From Physcia stellaris (lineage: Eukaryota; Ascomycota; Lecanoromycetes; Caliciales; Physciaceae): a DNA stretch of 64,000 bases. The stretch lies in NCBI GenBank assembly GCA_018902385.1, contig JABSSW010000047.1, positions 62,001 to 126,000 on the forward strand, read 5' to 3'. The first letter of the stretch is position 1; each line of letters opens with the position of its first letter. The notes beneath the pieces were generated by a model, which saw nothing but the letters and a program-made list of their open reading frames with translations, did no database searches and was not told the DNA's origin. Below, piece by piece: positions 11,819 to 24,229 of this stretch. A program made the position numbers and the translations under genes.

Positions 11819-14800
11819 TCACGAAGCGAGCTCAGCACGTGCAATCGGCACTTGAGTCCGACTCGAAGACTTCTGGGAATAAGGATTTGGAACCGGTGAT
11901 GGAGTTGACGCAGAATTAGGATTTGAAGTTGGGAACGGCAAGGAATATGGATTTGGAGTCGGCGGTAAAACTGGCGCGGTCGCGGGGGATGTTATGATGG
12001 TTTCTGGTGGTTTTCGGAGCTGCAATAGCCTACGAAAGTTTTCGCGGCGTCGCCTCCGCCAGATCTCTCGTCTCTTGTTCTTCGGCATCTGTTGTTTTTC
12101 GTCTGTTCGAGTCAGGCCTGGGGTTGAAACAACTTCTTTTTTGGGCGGTTCGGCTGTCTGCGCTAGCATGCCTTCATTTATGCTTGCCAGAGGGAACGTG
12201 TATGGATGATCTCGCGCTATGTGTCTGGCTATATCGAGTATAGAAGCAGAATTGGATGTTCTAGCAGGGGCTTCTTCATTGGTGGATGCTGGTTTGGGTA
12301 GCACCCTTGCCTCTGACAATAAGCTTTCCAGATGCCTCATGTCATTACATTTCCATAGGTTGTTCCGATACAACAAGCAGTTTCTGAGATCAGCAGAAAG
12401 GAGTTTGACAAAATCTGGAATGGGAGGTTCAGTGAGCGTATCGTTTTCATTTTCGGGTGGGAAACGAATTAGCGAATCTGCAATTGCGCAAAATTCTCCC
12501 GGTGATATTTGAAGTAAACCTAAGTCTCCTAGTTCGTAGAGCTTCTCCAGTGAACTGGTAAGTAGCTCTAATTGTCCAAACTTGTAAAAAGCACGACGAT
12601 GCTTTTCCTGAACGATTGCGGCAGGATCGAAGATGGACTTGACTTCGTCCCACAGCTGATTAATGTAGGTAATAAGGTCTCCCGAAAGAGCATCTACAAA
12701 AGCGCTGTCATCTTTGGGAACCAGCATAGATTGCCTCAACAGGCACAGGATACAATACGCTTCTCCGCACATTTCTGCTCGCATGAGCTCATTAATGCAG
12801 GACAAGACTTCTTGTGCGGCCCAGGATGAAGTCTGCGATGCTATGGCAGAAGTAACTTGATCACCAAGTTCGTAACAGAGTGTGGCCGCCAGAATTCCTG
12901 CCCTGTGTAATTCTTGAAGCTCCATTTGGACATTGAGTAGGCGTAACCATAGAGCAACACGTGTGTTTGTTGTGTAATTATCGTGTGAAGGCGAAGTATT
13001 TTCGATGGCCATTACCAGCATGGACGCTGCTGCCTGATAATTACCTTGATTCACATAACAATCAGAAAGGAGGGTTGCCAGAGCAACTTTATATTCGTCA
13101 AGCTCCGTGTACTGATGCATAACTTCAGGAGCGCCATCTTGTAGGGTTCCGCTTCTTTGCCATACATCCTTGCAGGCACTCGAGAGCCACAGCTCTGCCT
13201 CATCCCAGTACCCTTGACCGATTGCGATAGTCCAAAACTCCAAATAGTATCTCCATATGGGCTCGTTGGGCGATTCCTGCTCACAGTAGTGGATGCCAGA
13301 TAGGATAAATTGCGAAGCAAGTTGTGGCATACCACTACGAGAGAGGAAATGTCCGCACATCAAATGGTAACTTTGTGGAACTTTGTCTAATTCCTGGAAC
13401 GCTCTGAGTCTGACAAGTACGCAGCATAAAGCCGCCAGTTCTATGGGAGTCTTTGATAGTGACGATCTATCACACCACTCTCTCATAAGTCGTAAGATCT
13501 CGTCAATCGCCTCTTGGTCATGGGCGCGTTCAGCGATGTCCATTAGGTCGGCTTGGGCGTATGCAATCATGCCCCAAGCCTTGTAGCCAATCTTATAACC
13601 TCGAGGTATGGTGTTCTGCAAGTATTTGAAGTTCTCCCGGACCAAGCCTTGACCAAAGCTGTGCTTCCAAATATCCACTTGCGACATGATTCCACTGAGC
13701 TCTGCCAAATATAGCATGGCCTGGAGAAAGTGGAATTGTGATTCATCGCGAAAAATTGTAGTAGGCTCTAGCGACTCTGTGAGAGTGGAGAAGGGGAAGC
13801 CCTTGATGAATTCCAGAATTCTAGAATCTTTCTCGCAGTATCGAAAGCTGAGTACTTGTACAACAACATGAAAAAAGGATTGAAGGAAAATATCTTTGTG
13901 ATCATGAAACACTACGACATTATCATGTACCATTTGTAAAACGTAATGTATAGCAAGATGCGCATGGTAGTAATATATTTCTCTGTGACGCTCCGCGAGT
14001 TGGTGAAAACCCCTGTCCGGGATGCCTAAGTATAGTCTCATTAACTTTCGGCAGAGATCGATTGACTTGACCGTGCTCGGGGGTTTTGCAAACCACAAGC
14101 GCCCATGTACGTTCCAAGTGTCATCGTAAACCTTGGTAAGACTTTGTGCAACCTCTAGGACATCCAAAGAAGCCAATTTCTGCTCCAAGGCGCGAAGTTG
14201 GCCAACCCCAGATGCATTCCTTACAAGATGTAACAAAGATAGATTGTAGTTGGACGGTTTGCTGGAGTAACGCGATCCAGCTCGCGACCAGTGTCGGTCT
14301 CCATCAGATCTTGCAGCCGGGAAAGACATAACACGTACTAACATCAATAGCTCTTGCAGCCATACACCTTTGTTTCCGTATATCGACAAGAAGCCTTTAC
14401 AATCATCGACATCAGAGCTGGAGAACGAATTGAGTCGATCCATAAAAGATGATTTCATAAGATCAGGTTCAGAAGTCCTGGTATCCTTTACCTTGGACTT
14501 CTCTGTAGCTCGCATATTACTTGCAGGTTGATCTTCTTGTTCAAGGAAGAGTTCTAGAGGTCGTGCAAGTCGACGCTTTGACCTTGAGCACTGAAGGATT
14601 GCCGCGATCGCCATCAGTATAAATGCTCCAACACCTGCACCTATGCCAGCTTTGTCACCGGATGACAATTGTTGGGTTTTTCTCGAAGTGATTACAGCAG
14701 TGGGGGAAGTAGATGGTGCGGAAGTAGATGAGACCGATGTAGATGCCGGAGAATACCCTGACATGATGAAGGACGCTTGTACAAGTTGTGTCAGAGGGGA

Positions 14801-15465
14801 CAGTCCGCACTCAAAATTTCTCAGTACTCCAGTCCCATCATTGTTCGCCCCTAGACCGATCAAGTCATATTGCTGGCAAAAGGGAGAGCTGGAGACACTA
14901 CTCTTATTAGCGGGGGAAATCAAACAGGTCTGATATACTCACCATGTTCGAAGGAAAGGACTAATTTCTCTGGTGCTATTTGACGGATGACCTATATTAT
15001 CAATACAAGCGGTTTGGAACTTGCAATCAATAAAGCTGCCCAACATAGAACCCGCTGTTGCGTTACTGCAACATGCAAATGCTCCCAACCCTGTATTGGT
15101 TACGCATGTCAGAGAATGAGTAGAGCAAGTCAAAGGTTTGCCTGCTAATCTTAGTGGTCGAAGTTCTGATTAGAGGGTGATTCGTATTCACCGATATCGC
15201 CGTCAATGAAGCCACACGTATCCGGTCCATGGCTCTGTCTTCTCAACTGGACCTTTGGCGCAGACGTTGGCCTTGGGCTTGGCACAAGTGTAGGGACTTC
15301 GTCTCTAACGAAAGCTGTCATTTGAGGCCCACTCCAAGGCATGCCCATTGTGGTTCTGCACCAGCATCCGCAAAGCATCGCCAGTGTGACTGATAGTTTA
15401 AGCCACCCAAGGCCAACATGATGGGTCACTGGAGCTGAAAATAGCTGAGCGCGCCGGACCTCCAT
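11819..15465 (-). CDS. Single-pass membrane protein with Cys-rich ectodomain and large helical cytoplasmic region
   Basis: Exons 15465-15192, 15144-14943 and 14888-11819 join to 3546 nt (1181 residues); introns are 47 and 54 nt. A hydrophobic N-terminal segment (LKLSVTLAMLCGCW) looks like a signal sequence. A Cys-rich stretch (TCGFIDGDIG, then CVTNTGLGAFACCS) resembles the ectodomain of ascomycete plasma-membrane proteins with a Ser/Thr stalk. The stalk (TSVSSTSAPSTSP) is followed by a TM helix at about 239-258 and basic CSRSKRR. The next 700 residues are regular helices with TPR/clan-like spacing. Near the C-terminus come a strongly basic patch (KNKRREIWRRRRRE) and a Pro/Ser/Asn-rich tail. 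I do not recognise the cytoplasmic part. A sensor or scaffold role is inferred from architecture only. Confidence 0.75.
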
Positions 15466-16556
15466 ATTGTAGACTCACCGATTGGAGCTATCGGAGAGAT
15501 ACCTGCTCGACATCGTGATGAAGCTGCGCGTAATTATATTCGACGGTTTTTGGAGGGAAGGAAGGATGGAGGTAAGGTACTGTACCCATCCACATTTACG
15601 GACCAGAGTCAGATGAATCTTCTGGTAGCCCTAAGCCTAAATTAGCGCTATTCCCAATGGGTATTTGTTTACCATTGGTTCGCCATGGGCCATGGCCCAG
15701 TCACTTAGATCACCATTACGCTACTGCAAGCCACTCCAGCTGAGACATCGACCGAGGAGCGGGCCCCCAACTTTTACGCGTAAGCGCCTGAGTGCCTTGA
15801 CAGAACAACCACGGCATTGGGAAGGTCAACCATTCATACATCCTGTATTACTGTGAAAAGGGCCACGGGTGGCATGCGAGCGAGGAGTCATTTACATATG
15901 AGAACGGTGTGGGCTCTCATGTCCAAGGTGCATTCAAACCGCAATCTCAGAGGGATTCGAAGATCAAACATACACGCCGACGCGAGTCGCGACCACTCGT
16001 GCTGTTTCTCTGCTTCAAGAGTCAAGGCGTCAGTCCCGGGTGAATAGCGCGGATTAGGGTCAGGGATTAAATCCCTGTCCAGCAGGGATAAATTTGGTGG
16101 AGCTAACATTTCGAGGTTAAATCAAGCATTTTACGCTATTCACCCGCTGTGAAAGGGGACTGTATACTCCGTAGTCCGAAGTGATCTCCGTTTAGCCAGC
16201 CTAATGTGGGTTGGGGCCCAGGGTGGGAGATCGCCATTATTGATTGGCTCTAGAAGATACGACTGGGAAAGCCACGCGCGACACGTATCACACACATGCA
16301 TGTTATTGCCATGGCGGAATTCTGATTGGACCGCCCGATACTTGACCAGATCGAGTATCGTTGCCCTTATGTATCCAATTGGATTCATCTATAGGCCGGT
16401 GAGAGTTCACAGGGTCCCGCACCTCGGACACAATGCAGCAAGGCTGGCCTACTGGGGTACTACGCACCCACTGGATCGAGACATAAGTATGCAGCCTTTT
16501 CCCCCAAGCACTGCAGCCAGGTATAAATTCCCGTCATGTTGGAGTAAGACCCAACC
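15466..16556. other. Intergenic region between divergent genes
   Basis: About 1.1 kb holding the upstream sequences of the membrane-protein gene (-) and the NLR (+). It also contains the small palindromic element listed at 16037-16146. No gene supported. Confidence 0.4.
16037..16146. repeat. Small element with 13-bp inverted ends and internal palindrome
   Basis: CGGGTGAATAGCG at 16037-16049 is repeated inverted at 16134-16146. Inside lies a second palindrome, cagggattaaatccctg. The whole is about 110 bp, MITE-like in size. No clear target-site duplication is visible at the ends. It could be a miniature DNA transposon, or a hairpin of other origin. Confidence 0.5.
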
Positions 16557-19327
16557 ATGCAGTATCTAGATCCAATAGTCGTCCCCGAATATCCTGATAT
16601 TGATATTGTGTTTATTCATGGCCTAAATCACGCTCGTGATACTGGGACAAACGACAGGGGAATTTCTGGCCAGAGACGCTTATTCGCCAAGAATTACCAT
16701 CAGCGAGGGTCCTCCTGTTTGCGTACAATTCAAGCATTCTCAGTAATGCCTCAAGTGCACATGTGGCCAGCCATGCTCGAACCCTTTGCGACAGGCTCAT
16801 GAATCGTCGTCGAGAAGCTCAAGAGGTCCACAGGCCCCTGATCTTCATCGCACATTCCTTGGGGGTCTACTCGTCAAACAAGCCTTGGTCGAAGCTAGGA
16901 CGGATCCGTTATACAAGTGCTTGAAGATTTCAACATGTGGACTAGTGTTCTTCGCAACTCCACATCGGGGAGGTGAAGGAGCTGGCGTCGCTAAGGTTGC
17001 TGCTGATATCTGTAGTGCTTTTACCGGACAGCCGAGAAATAAGTTGCTTGAGTCACTCAAAACCAGGTCTCTAATAACCGAGTTATCTTCCGATCAGTTT
17101 AGACATCAGTTGAACGACTACGATGTTCTATCGTTCATTGAAAGACGCAAGATGCCTGTGAAGCTTCATGCACTCCTACCAGCGAAAAATATAGTAAGAA
17201 GACCTCTACACAATGTTAGCTCCTCTTACAGTGTACAGTTCATAGTCGACGAGACCTCAGCCAAGCTCGGGGCTGCCAGAGAGAACTTTCAGGACGTGGA
17301 CCGTAATCATTCTGATATATGTAAATTTTCTGGTCTTGATGACCATGCCTACGAGGGAGTTGGACCAAACTTGAAAGCCATGGCTGAGCGCGCACGACAA
17401 CGTGAAATACAATGCGAACACACGCAAGTAACAACCTGTAAGTAGCTCTTCTGATGCTCTTCTGATGCTCTTCTGTCGCTGTCACATTCAGATCCTGGGT
17501 ATTCCCGAACTTGATGGGATTTGCACAATAGAACGACAGTAAGAGACAGCCAATCCCATGATTATCTGATCAAAGCTTTGTGGGCTAATTTATTCATGTC
17601 GTTAATCGTGTCTAAACTCCCCGTAGTTATTAATCTGCCTGAGGGATCTTTCTAGCAATTGGCATGAAACTCGGGTTGAATATCAACGCTAATTTTTCTA
17701 CAACCAGCAGAGCCGAAAACGTCCATATCATTCTCACATACAAGCCGTATAGCTGGATCGCTTCCATCTCACCTTGCCTTTCGTCACCGAAATCCCCGTG
17801 TGAATCTTCCCAGGCTTTGCAGTCCATTCTTAGGTGAGCTAAACCCTACTCTCCATGCGAAATTGGCAGAGTCTCAATGTATGATGATCTCAAAGAGCGC
17901 GCGAGTCTTCATAGCTCTGTTGCCCCACATAAGATAACAAATGAAGAAACTCGAGCGTATTGCTAAAAGATATCTTTATAGGAAGGGAAAGGCTGCTAGA
18001 AGATATCTCACAAGTATGGCAAGATGCTACACCCCGCTGCCTCCTATTATCGGGACTCGGTGGGGCTGGGAAAACAGAGCTTAGTATTGCCCTCGTTGAA
18101 AAGCTTAATTTACAGGGATATGTACTGTGGCTGCGTGCCAGTAACGATCAAATATTAGAGCAAGATCTCATTACAGCAGCTGAAGAATTGAGGCATGAAC
18201 TGTTGCGGTTCGACGCTAGCAGCGACCCAGCCGCTGCAGAGGCTCGGCGAAACAGCACATTCTACTTCTCCCCAGTGCATGTGACAGAGCTGGTGACCAT
18301 CTTGAAGCGATGGTTGAAAGCACAACCCGAAGGCGCACAGAGAAAGTTATTGGTTCTTGACGACTTGGATGGACTCGACCAAGAACACCACGAGAAGTAC
18401 TCCCTGCTGTTCGCCGGGGATGCAGTAGATCTCATTTACACATCCAGAGATCCCTCCATGGCCGATCCCAGCATGCTTTGGGAAGCCATCAGTTTCGATG
18501 TGCCATCATTGACCTGCAATGATGCGGTTAAGATGCTGGATTTATTTGAACGACACAATCGTCCTACTCAGAAAACTCTCGACAAAAGTTCGTTAGATGT
18601 ACAATCTAGTCCTCAGAACAACGATGTGAAGGGAGCGCAGATGACCGATGTTGCAACATGCCTTGGTGGGCTCCCCGCAGCAGTTACCATGGGCTCTCAT
18701 TATATGAAGGACAATCTCGCTTCTAGATGGAATCCTAATAGCTACGCAAAATTCCTGGATCTATGGGCTCAAGAGGATGGGAAGCGCAACATTCTACAGT
18801 CTCATCGCGCCACCCTCAAGTACCGCCACAGCTTACTGGCTTCGTTCGAAGTATCATTACATCGCCTGAGGAGAAACATAGCGCACCTATCCTTTCATGA
18901 CACTCTCGAAGAGTGCTGTCTAGTATTGCTACAACTCTTCAGCATTATTAACATGGAACACATTTCACGGTATGACCTTGCTGAACTCAGGATTGGGATA
19001 CGCGCAGCACTGTCTCATCTTGAAGACCGTCCTGCAATTTTCAAAGATCCAGTGATGGAACACATGTTGAAAGATCTTGAGACTACATTAGACCAATGTC
19101 TAACAGAGATGGTCAAGGTCTCTCTACTCACAGAGCGGCCAAGTGATGGAACGCTTCTGCTCAACAATGTAACGAAAGTTTGCGCGCTCATAGTCGTACC
19201 AGAGACTGTTCCAATCGAGAGGAAGGCAGTTATTGAGGATAGCGTCAGGGAAATCACCGAAAACTGGAAGCTTAAGAGGGGTATGCGCATAGCAGGAAAG
19301 CAAGAAAATTCTCCCAATGATCCTTAG
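16557..19327 (+). pseudogene. Decayed NLR: SesB-like alpha/beta-hydrolase plus NB-ARC
   Basis: The N-terminal part has DIVFIHGLN, FWPETLIRQELPSARVL, the nucleophile elbow HSLG and FFATPHRGG, which together mark the SesB-type lipase-like domain of fungal NLRs. IVDETSAKLG and CKFSG follow, typical of the linker. The second part (from about 17950) has FIGRE, P-loop GLGGAGKT, Walker B LLVLDDLDG, and GGLPAA, an NB-ARC order. The frame changes by one base near 16645 and again at the G-run 16861-16865, just after the catalytic Ser. The linker at 17446-17950 is poorly preserved, apart from a 12-bp tandem near 17446-17475. No TPR or ankyrin repeats follow the stop at 19327. NLRs of this type mediate non-self recognition and regulated cell death; this copy is probably dead unless the assembly has indels. 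Confidence 0.72.
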
Positions 19328-20294
19328 CACTGTGGCTCTCCTGAACTCAGTCCCTGAGGCAGCTCTCGATAGCAAAAATTCAGCAGAATCCTTGACTGTT
19401 TCCAGGTTATCCTGTGAACTGGTAGAGTCAAACTTACTCTGTCTCGGGATTGTTGGGTAACCGGTCCGACAGATGAGGAGTTCAGGAATACGACGCGCAC
19501 TCAGACACTCAGGCCTATTTTCGTTACGACATCCTTTTGACTTCTAAGGCACATTGTGCCAATGAGTATAACTACTTCACAGCTTCATTTATAGGGGCAG
19601 CCGTCCAGAGACGGCCTTCTGAACTAAGATATTAACTAAGGAGAACCGCAACAATTTCCGAAAGAAAACCGACTCGCAACATTCCCAAAAATTGGGGAGC
19701 AAAATACCCTGTTTCATCGACTAATCAGGCTCCGGGATACAACACATTAGATTACCGCTATCGCTTTTCTCTCGACAGACTCAAAGGAAAGATCTCAATC
19801 GTACAGGGAAGACGATGTTCTAATGTTGATATGTAAATTCATTTTACCACCTCAAGAAACTTCACCTTGAAGCGCTGTCATGCTCCCGCCTTCAACATCG
19901 TCCTAGAATTTGAGGTGTCAGTTGTGCAATTGCCAACAGCAAGGATCAGAAATACACGCGTGGTTCGTTTAAGACCCAGACGAACAAACGGTCTGCTGCT
20001 AAGAAACTTCAACGAGATCCATCGAAGTCTACGTTCATGTTTCATGATATCTCCATTCACAATTATATTGTTCACTTTAAGACCAGTTTCAGCGCAACAA
20101 ATCGTATTTTTTTCTCTCTATCTTACACAAAAGGATCCAACTGACCAGACCGCTTAACGACCAAGCCAGCCTTGCACAATCAACGACATGCCTCAACTCG
20201 CGTCGGGAGGCTCTTAAAAGAAGAGTCGAAGTTGCAGACGCTGCTTCTTCTTGCAATCTCCCCTCCTCAACCCCCCTACACCCCCTTCAGCATA
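19328..20294. other. Intergenic region after the NLR relic
   Basis: About 970 bases. NLR repeats would be expected here but are not recognisable. The last 100 bases are C-rich. No gene supported. Confidence 0.4.
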
Positions 20295-20840
20295 TCATCC
20301 AGCACCAACCTCTCCACAAGCCAAGCCTTCAACCCCCTTCGCCAACCCACGCTTCACACACTCCTCCTTCAACACTGGCAGCTTCAATTTCGCCCACCTC
20401 TCCCTCGCCGCCTCCTCCTTCATCTTCTTCTCCTGCGCGAGCTTCCTCGGCTCCTCAAGAAACTCTTCTACATCATCATCCTCATCCTGTGCGAACTCGA
20501 AGGGCTCGTCGGAAGCGATGTCTTCCATTTCCTCATCGTCGGGCTCGGACTCGAAGTCGGAGTCATCGGAGTCGGAGTCGTTGGAGAAGAGAGGGCCGTT
20601 GATGGAGAAGGTGGTGGGGTTTTGGAGAAGGGGAAGGAAGAGAGCGGCGGGTCCTTCTTCGTCGTCGTTGTCGTCCTCCTCCTTGATAGGGCGCGCGGCG
20701 GACGAGGAAGGGAACATTAAGCTGAGACCCGGGGATGAGCTGGGGTCCTTGGAAAGCTTGGGTCTCCAGAAATCGATAACTTCCTGGTGGGAGTGGGTTG
20801 GGGAGTTAGGAGGGGAAGTGGGTGGGGAAATGGTATCCAT
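20295..20840 (-). CDS. Small acidic hypothetical protein
   Basis: A single exon of 181 residues starting MDTISPPTSPPNSP. The middle is strongly acidic (NDSDSDDSDFESEPDDEEMED) and the C-terminal third is basic-helical (AQEKKMKEEAARERWAKLKL, then KEECVKRGL, which faintly recalls a SAP-type helix). The N-terminal Pro/Ser stretch may be disordered. The opposite strand is also open here (20251-20886), but that translation is low-complexity serine and lacks gene-like features. A nuclear or chromatin-linked protein is possible from composition alone; I do not recognise the family. Confidence 0.55.
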   Translation of the reverse strand: MDTISPPTSPPNSPTHSHQEVIDFWRPKLSKDPSSSPGLSLMFPSSSAARPIKEEDDNDDEEGPAALFLPLLQNPTTFSINGPLFSNDSDSDDSDFESEPDDEEMEDIASDEPFEFAQDEDDDVEEFLEEPRKLAQEKKMKEEAARERWAKLKLPVLKEECVKRGLAKGVEGLACGEVGAG

Positions 20841-22941
20841 TTGTAGTAATTCGGTAGGGGCCTTGGCTTTCAGGATCTGCCTGTGAGTGTGAGTTTGTAG
20901 CGGGTTTGATTTGCTGTCGTTTTTGGACGGTTCGATATGCTTTGGAATGTAGGTTGTAGTCTCGAGTGTGGTGGTGAGATGAGATGAGATGGAGGAGTAT
21001 ATTGTGACTCCTTCGCGTCGCTTTTATAGTGTTCTCTGATCACATCGAAGACAAAGACTGTGATCCATGAAAGGACACTGCTGTGAACAATGCATTGTTC
21101 GGTCTTTTCAACCAGATATGCAAACAAAGCAAAGTACGAAAATGCACGCAACGAGAAACAATGGCGCTTTCTAGAAGACAATCAAATGCCCGAGAGCCTC
21201 AGACGAGCTGAAAGCCGGTTCTTGTTGTCGACTCTGACCCGGAAAAAAGCTGTCATAATCTACTGGCCACAGAATCGAGTCTCAGAAGCCGAAATAACTC
21301 ACGAGGAGCGATTAAGTTTAGGGCGTAGGATGGAGAACAAAGAGAACCATTTGTTACTTGTGAACCAACACGCTTTTGATGCCTCTTCTTTCATGATTTA
21401 GTAGGACAGTGATCGAATAGCTTGACGGAGCAGCAGTCGATCGATTTTGAAGAAGGTCATTACGGATACATTCCTCCAGCGATGACTATACATCGCGATC
21501 CTTTCCTGTCTCAACCTAAGAGAGTATTCCCATGGTAATGGGTCTCACCTATGATTTCCTAGAGCGAGAAAAGACCAACACTAGGAAATAGTGGTACGAA
21601 AGTGACCAAAAAAAGATTTCGGTAACTTAAGGAAGTGGCCAAGTCGCTGAACACTTGCCTGCTTACGGGTAGATGGGCATCATGCTTTTTCGGAATCGAT
21701 CCAACATAACCTAGCAGTTGTGGGAGCACCCTGAAATTCTCATATTTCATTACTTGCCAGCTCGTTGCACGTGAATATTGCTGGTGTTTGGCAAGCACTG
21801 TACAAGGTATCCCTAAATATGATGAGGATTTCGGTACGCGTGATGTGAGGGCATGGAGTTTCTATAGACATCACACCCTTTTCGTATTCCACTCTCTTTT
21901 GCATAGCGAAAAAGTCCTCGGAGGTCATAATCCTCCTTGAGGTAATCGACATTCATGATTAGAGTCAGTGTAAAAGTCTTTAGCATATACGAATGAATGT
22001 GGGTAACTTCTGAAACATGAGTTAATCGAATAGATTGAGTTGACGATTTTGAGCCACAGCCAAATGACTTTCAAATCAGTATTGAGCATTCCTAAGTCTG
22101 TTATGCTGATGTGGCTGTATCTTCCCAGGCTCCTGGTTCATGTTTCTCGGTTGGGTAGGGGGATAGGGGTACGGTTTTATATAAACGGCGCTGAGAAAGC
22201 TGTCTTCCTGGGTTTTTATAGCACAAGTTCTTTTTCTAGCGAACTTCACCATCAGAACATTTAGCATGCGGACAGGATGGAACGCCATACTTCGCTGTTC
22301 TTATCGTTTAGTCACGGAGCTTGTCGCATAATACCCTTTGCAAAGACAGACATTTTTTCTGATTTTGAGAGAAAACTTCGGTTCTACATAGCAAGCCAAA
22401 GAAAAAAAACTCTGTACATTGCAAGCTTTTGCTCACGGAGCCGGCCGGTCGATTGACTTGTTGATATTCTACTGGCCGGTCGCCACTATCGTACAGTGTT
22501 GAACATGCTCCTTGTCGCCCTCGTCACAGCATTGTCAGAACTTGAATGAAATATTAGCTTCCTGGAACCCTACCACGTTAGGAGATAGTCACATTTAGAA
22601 AGATTCAGGGGTATCCTTAAACCCAACCTCAATGACGTCCGCACCTTGTAGGTCTGGAAGCATGCCACCAATTCGCGTCTGAATCTTTGGTTCACCTCAC
22701 CTCCTCCACACGATTCATCCACGCAGCCCCTACACTATTCTTTACGACCTATCGCAAAACCCTCTCGGGCAAGCCAATTCATAGTGTGATTGCTATGTTA
22801 CGGAATAACCTTATTTTATGGTGATCTTGTCTGGGGTTGAAATCGTCGTGGCCAGACTCCTTGCAGCCATCGGCCTTTCAATGCTCATAGTAGGTCGCAC
22901 AGCATATTCTTAAAGCAAGGTGAAACTTTGACGTAATATAG

Positions 22942-23109
22942 GATGTGATTGATGGGTTCGATCTCATTCATGTTCCTGATATACATGACTATGGCGCAAT
23001 CCGTCTTGGTGGTGATGGCGTTCTCCGATCCTATCCTCCTAGCGGAACGGTTCTCGACTGTATGGAACCGGACTGCGATCGAATTCAACATGTCATTGAT
23101 CGTTTCGGT
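22942..23109 (+). pseudogene. Coding-like fragment, family unknown
   Basis: After an acceptor-like 'aatatag', the frame reads DVIDGFDLIHVPDIHDYGAI, then RLGGDGVLRSYPPSGTVLDC and ends at a stop after IQHVIDRFG. Regular codon-like composition and alternating Gly/Asp turns suggest a former exon. No start, no downstream partner exon and no family could be assigned. It may be the tail of a decayed gene. Confidence 0.25.
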
Positions 23110-24128
23110 TGAAATGCTCATAACGTGGAATGCCATAACGAGGTGAATGACCACAATGTTTGCCGACCTGGACCGGATCTCCGACTCCACATGGTCTTAT
23201 TTCTCTCATATCTTCACACATCAAGCAGCTCATATGGCTGAGCCAATTAGATATCTGAGCAAAGATGATAAGGACAAAAATCCAGATCTTAGGACTTCTA
23301 TGATCGTCGAACTGCCCACTCACGTACTCGTACTATCAGTGTCCTGTGATCTCGGTGCTTCTGCCTCAAATCACGGCAAGTCTCACAGGCCTGAACCTGT
23401 CAGTCTTGCATGATGGTAGTCTAGCTGAGTGTTCCCATGCGACTGACAGGATCGGAAACGGCCCTTTTCTAGGAAAGTGCAGCCGTGATCGTTATCCGAC
23501 TTGCGTCACTCTCGATTGGCGTCATGGCGTTTAGAAGCATTGTATATTCCTTCATCTATGACAAGCATATCGGATTGGTCCAAGTCTTCATGCAAATGAA
23601 AAAGCTCCGCGGTGATAACGACATGATGGGCTCTGTGGCATCAGGAAAGGGTGCGTGCATGACGGCTGCTGTACATGAAAGATTGTGGGATAAGCCTGTA
23701 GTGGATTCATGGATTCCGAAGATGCATATCTGCTCTGCAGATGCATGATTGTTAGCGCAAAAGAAGAGATAAGGGTAAAATTTCTTCTGTCCCAACATCC
23801 GATTTAACATCCCCATACCGAATACCAAAGATAAGGAAAAGTCTCGACTCTCAACTCTCAAATTTTTCAACCGTCAACTCATCTCGGGCCGATTCGGCTA
23901 CTGCCTTAGCGCATCGGAACGCGGTCCGGAACTACCTTATGCATGACTCGGCAGGGGTCCAATTAGTTGAGACAAGAAATTTCAACCAAACGTTTCGTCC
24001 GAGCTACCCTATCGGCTACTGCACCTACTCACCGATGGGCGATGGCTAGCAGTATTACTTGTGTGCAGGTGAGCTCTGACTCTCTCTCCTTTCCCCTCAC
24101 GCCCAATTCCTCTCTTCCTGCCTCTCTT

Positions 24129-24204
24129 CCATCTCAACCAGCTACTTAACAGCTCATCCTCTCTTCTCCCTCCCCTCCATCTCCGCCAGCTACTTAGCAG
24201 CTTT
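24129..24204 (+). repeat. Near-duplicate 26-bp leader segment
   Basis: The segment ccatctcaaccagctactta (with acagct following) recurs about 48 bases downstream as ccatctccgccagctactta (with gcagct following). Both lie in the CT-rich leader just upstream of the permease start codon at 24230. Confidence 0.6.
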
Positions 24205-24229
24205 CACATCCTTCTCGCTGCACCCAACC

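Larger units (their letters stand above)
20841..24229. other. Long gene-poor region
   Basis: About 3.4 kb without a supported gene. A coding-like segment is noted at 22942-23109. Elsewhere the open frames are short and overlapping. Small direct repeats of ggccggtcg occur near 22443 and 22483. The last 200 bases are the CT-rich leader of the permease gene. Confidence 0.4.

Noticed and set aside
20251-20886. Plus-strand open frame of 211 codons
   Set aside because: Its translation is low-complexity serine opposite the acidic minus-strand protein, and it has no start context or family-like sequence.
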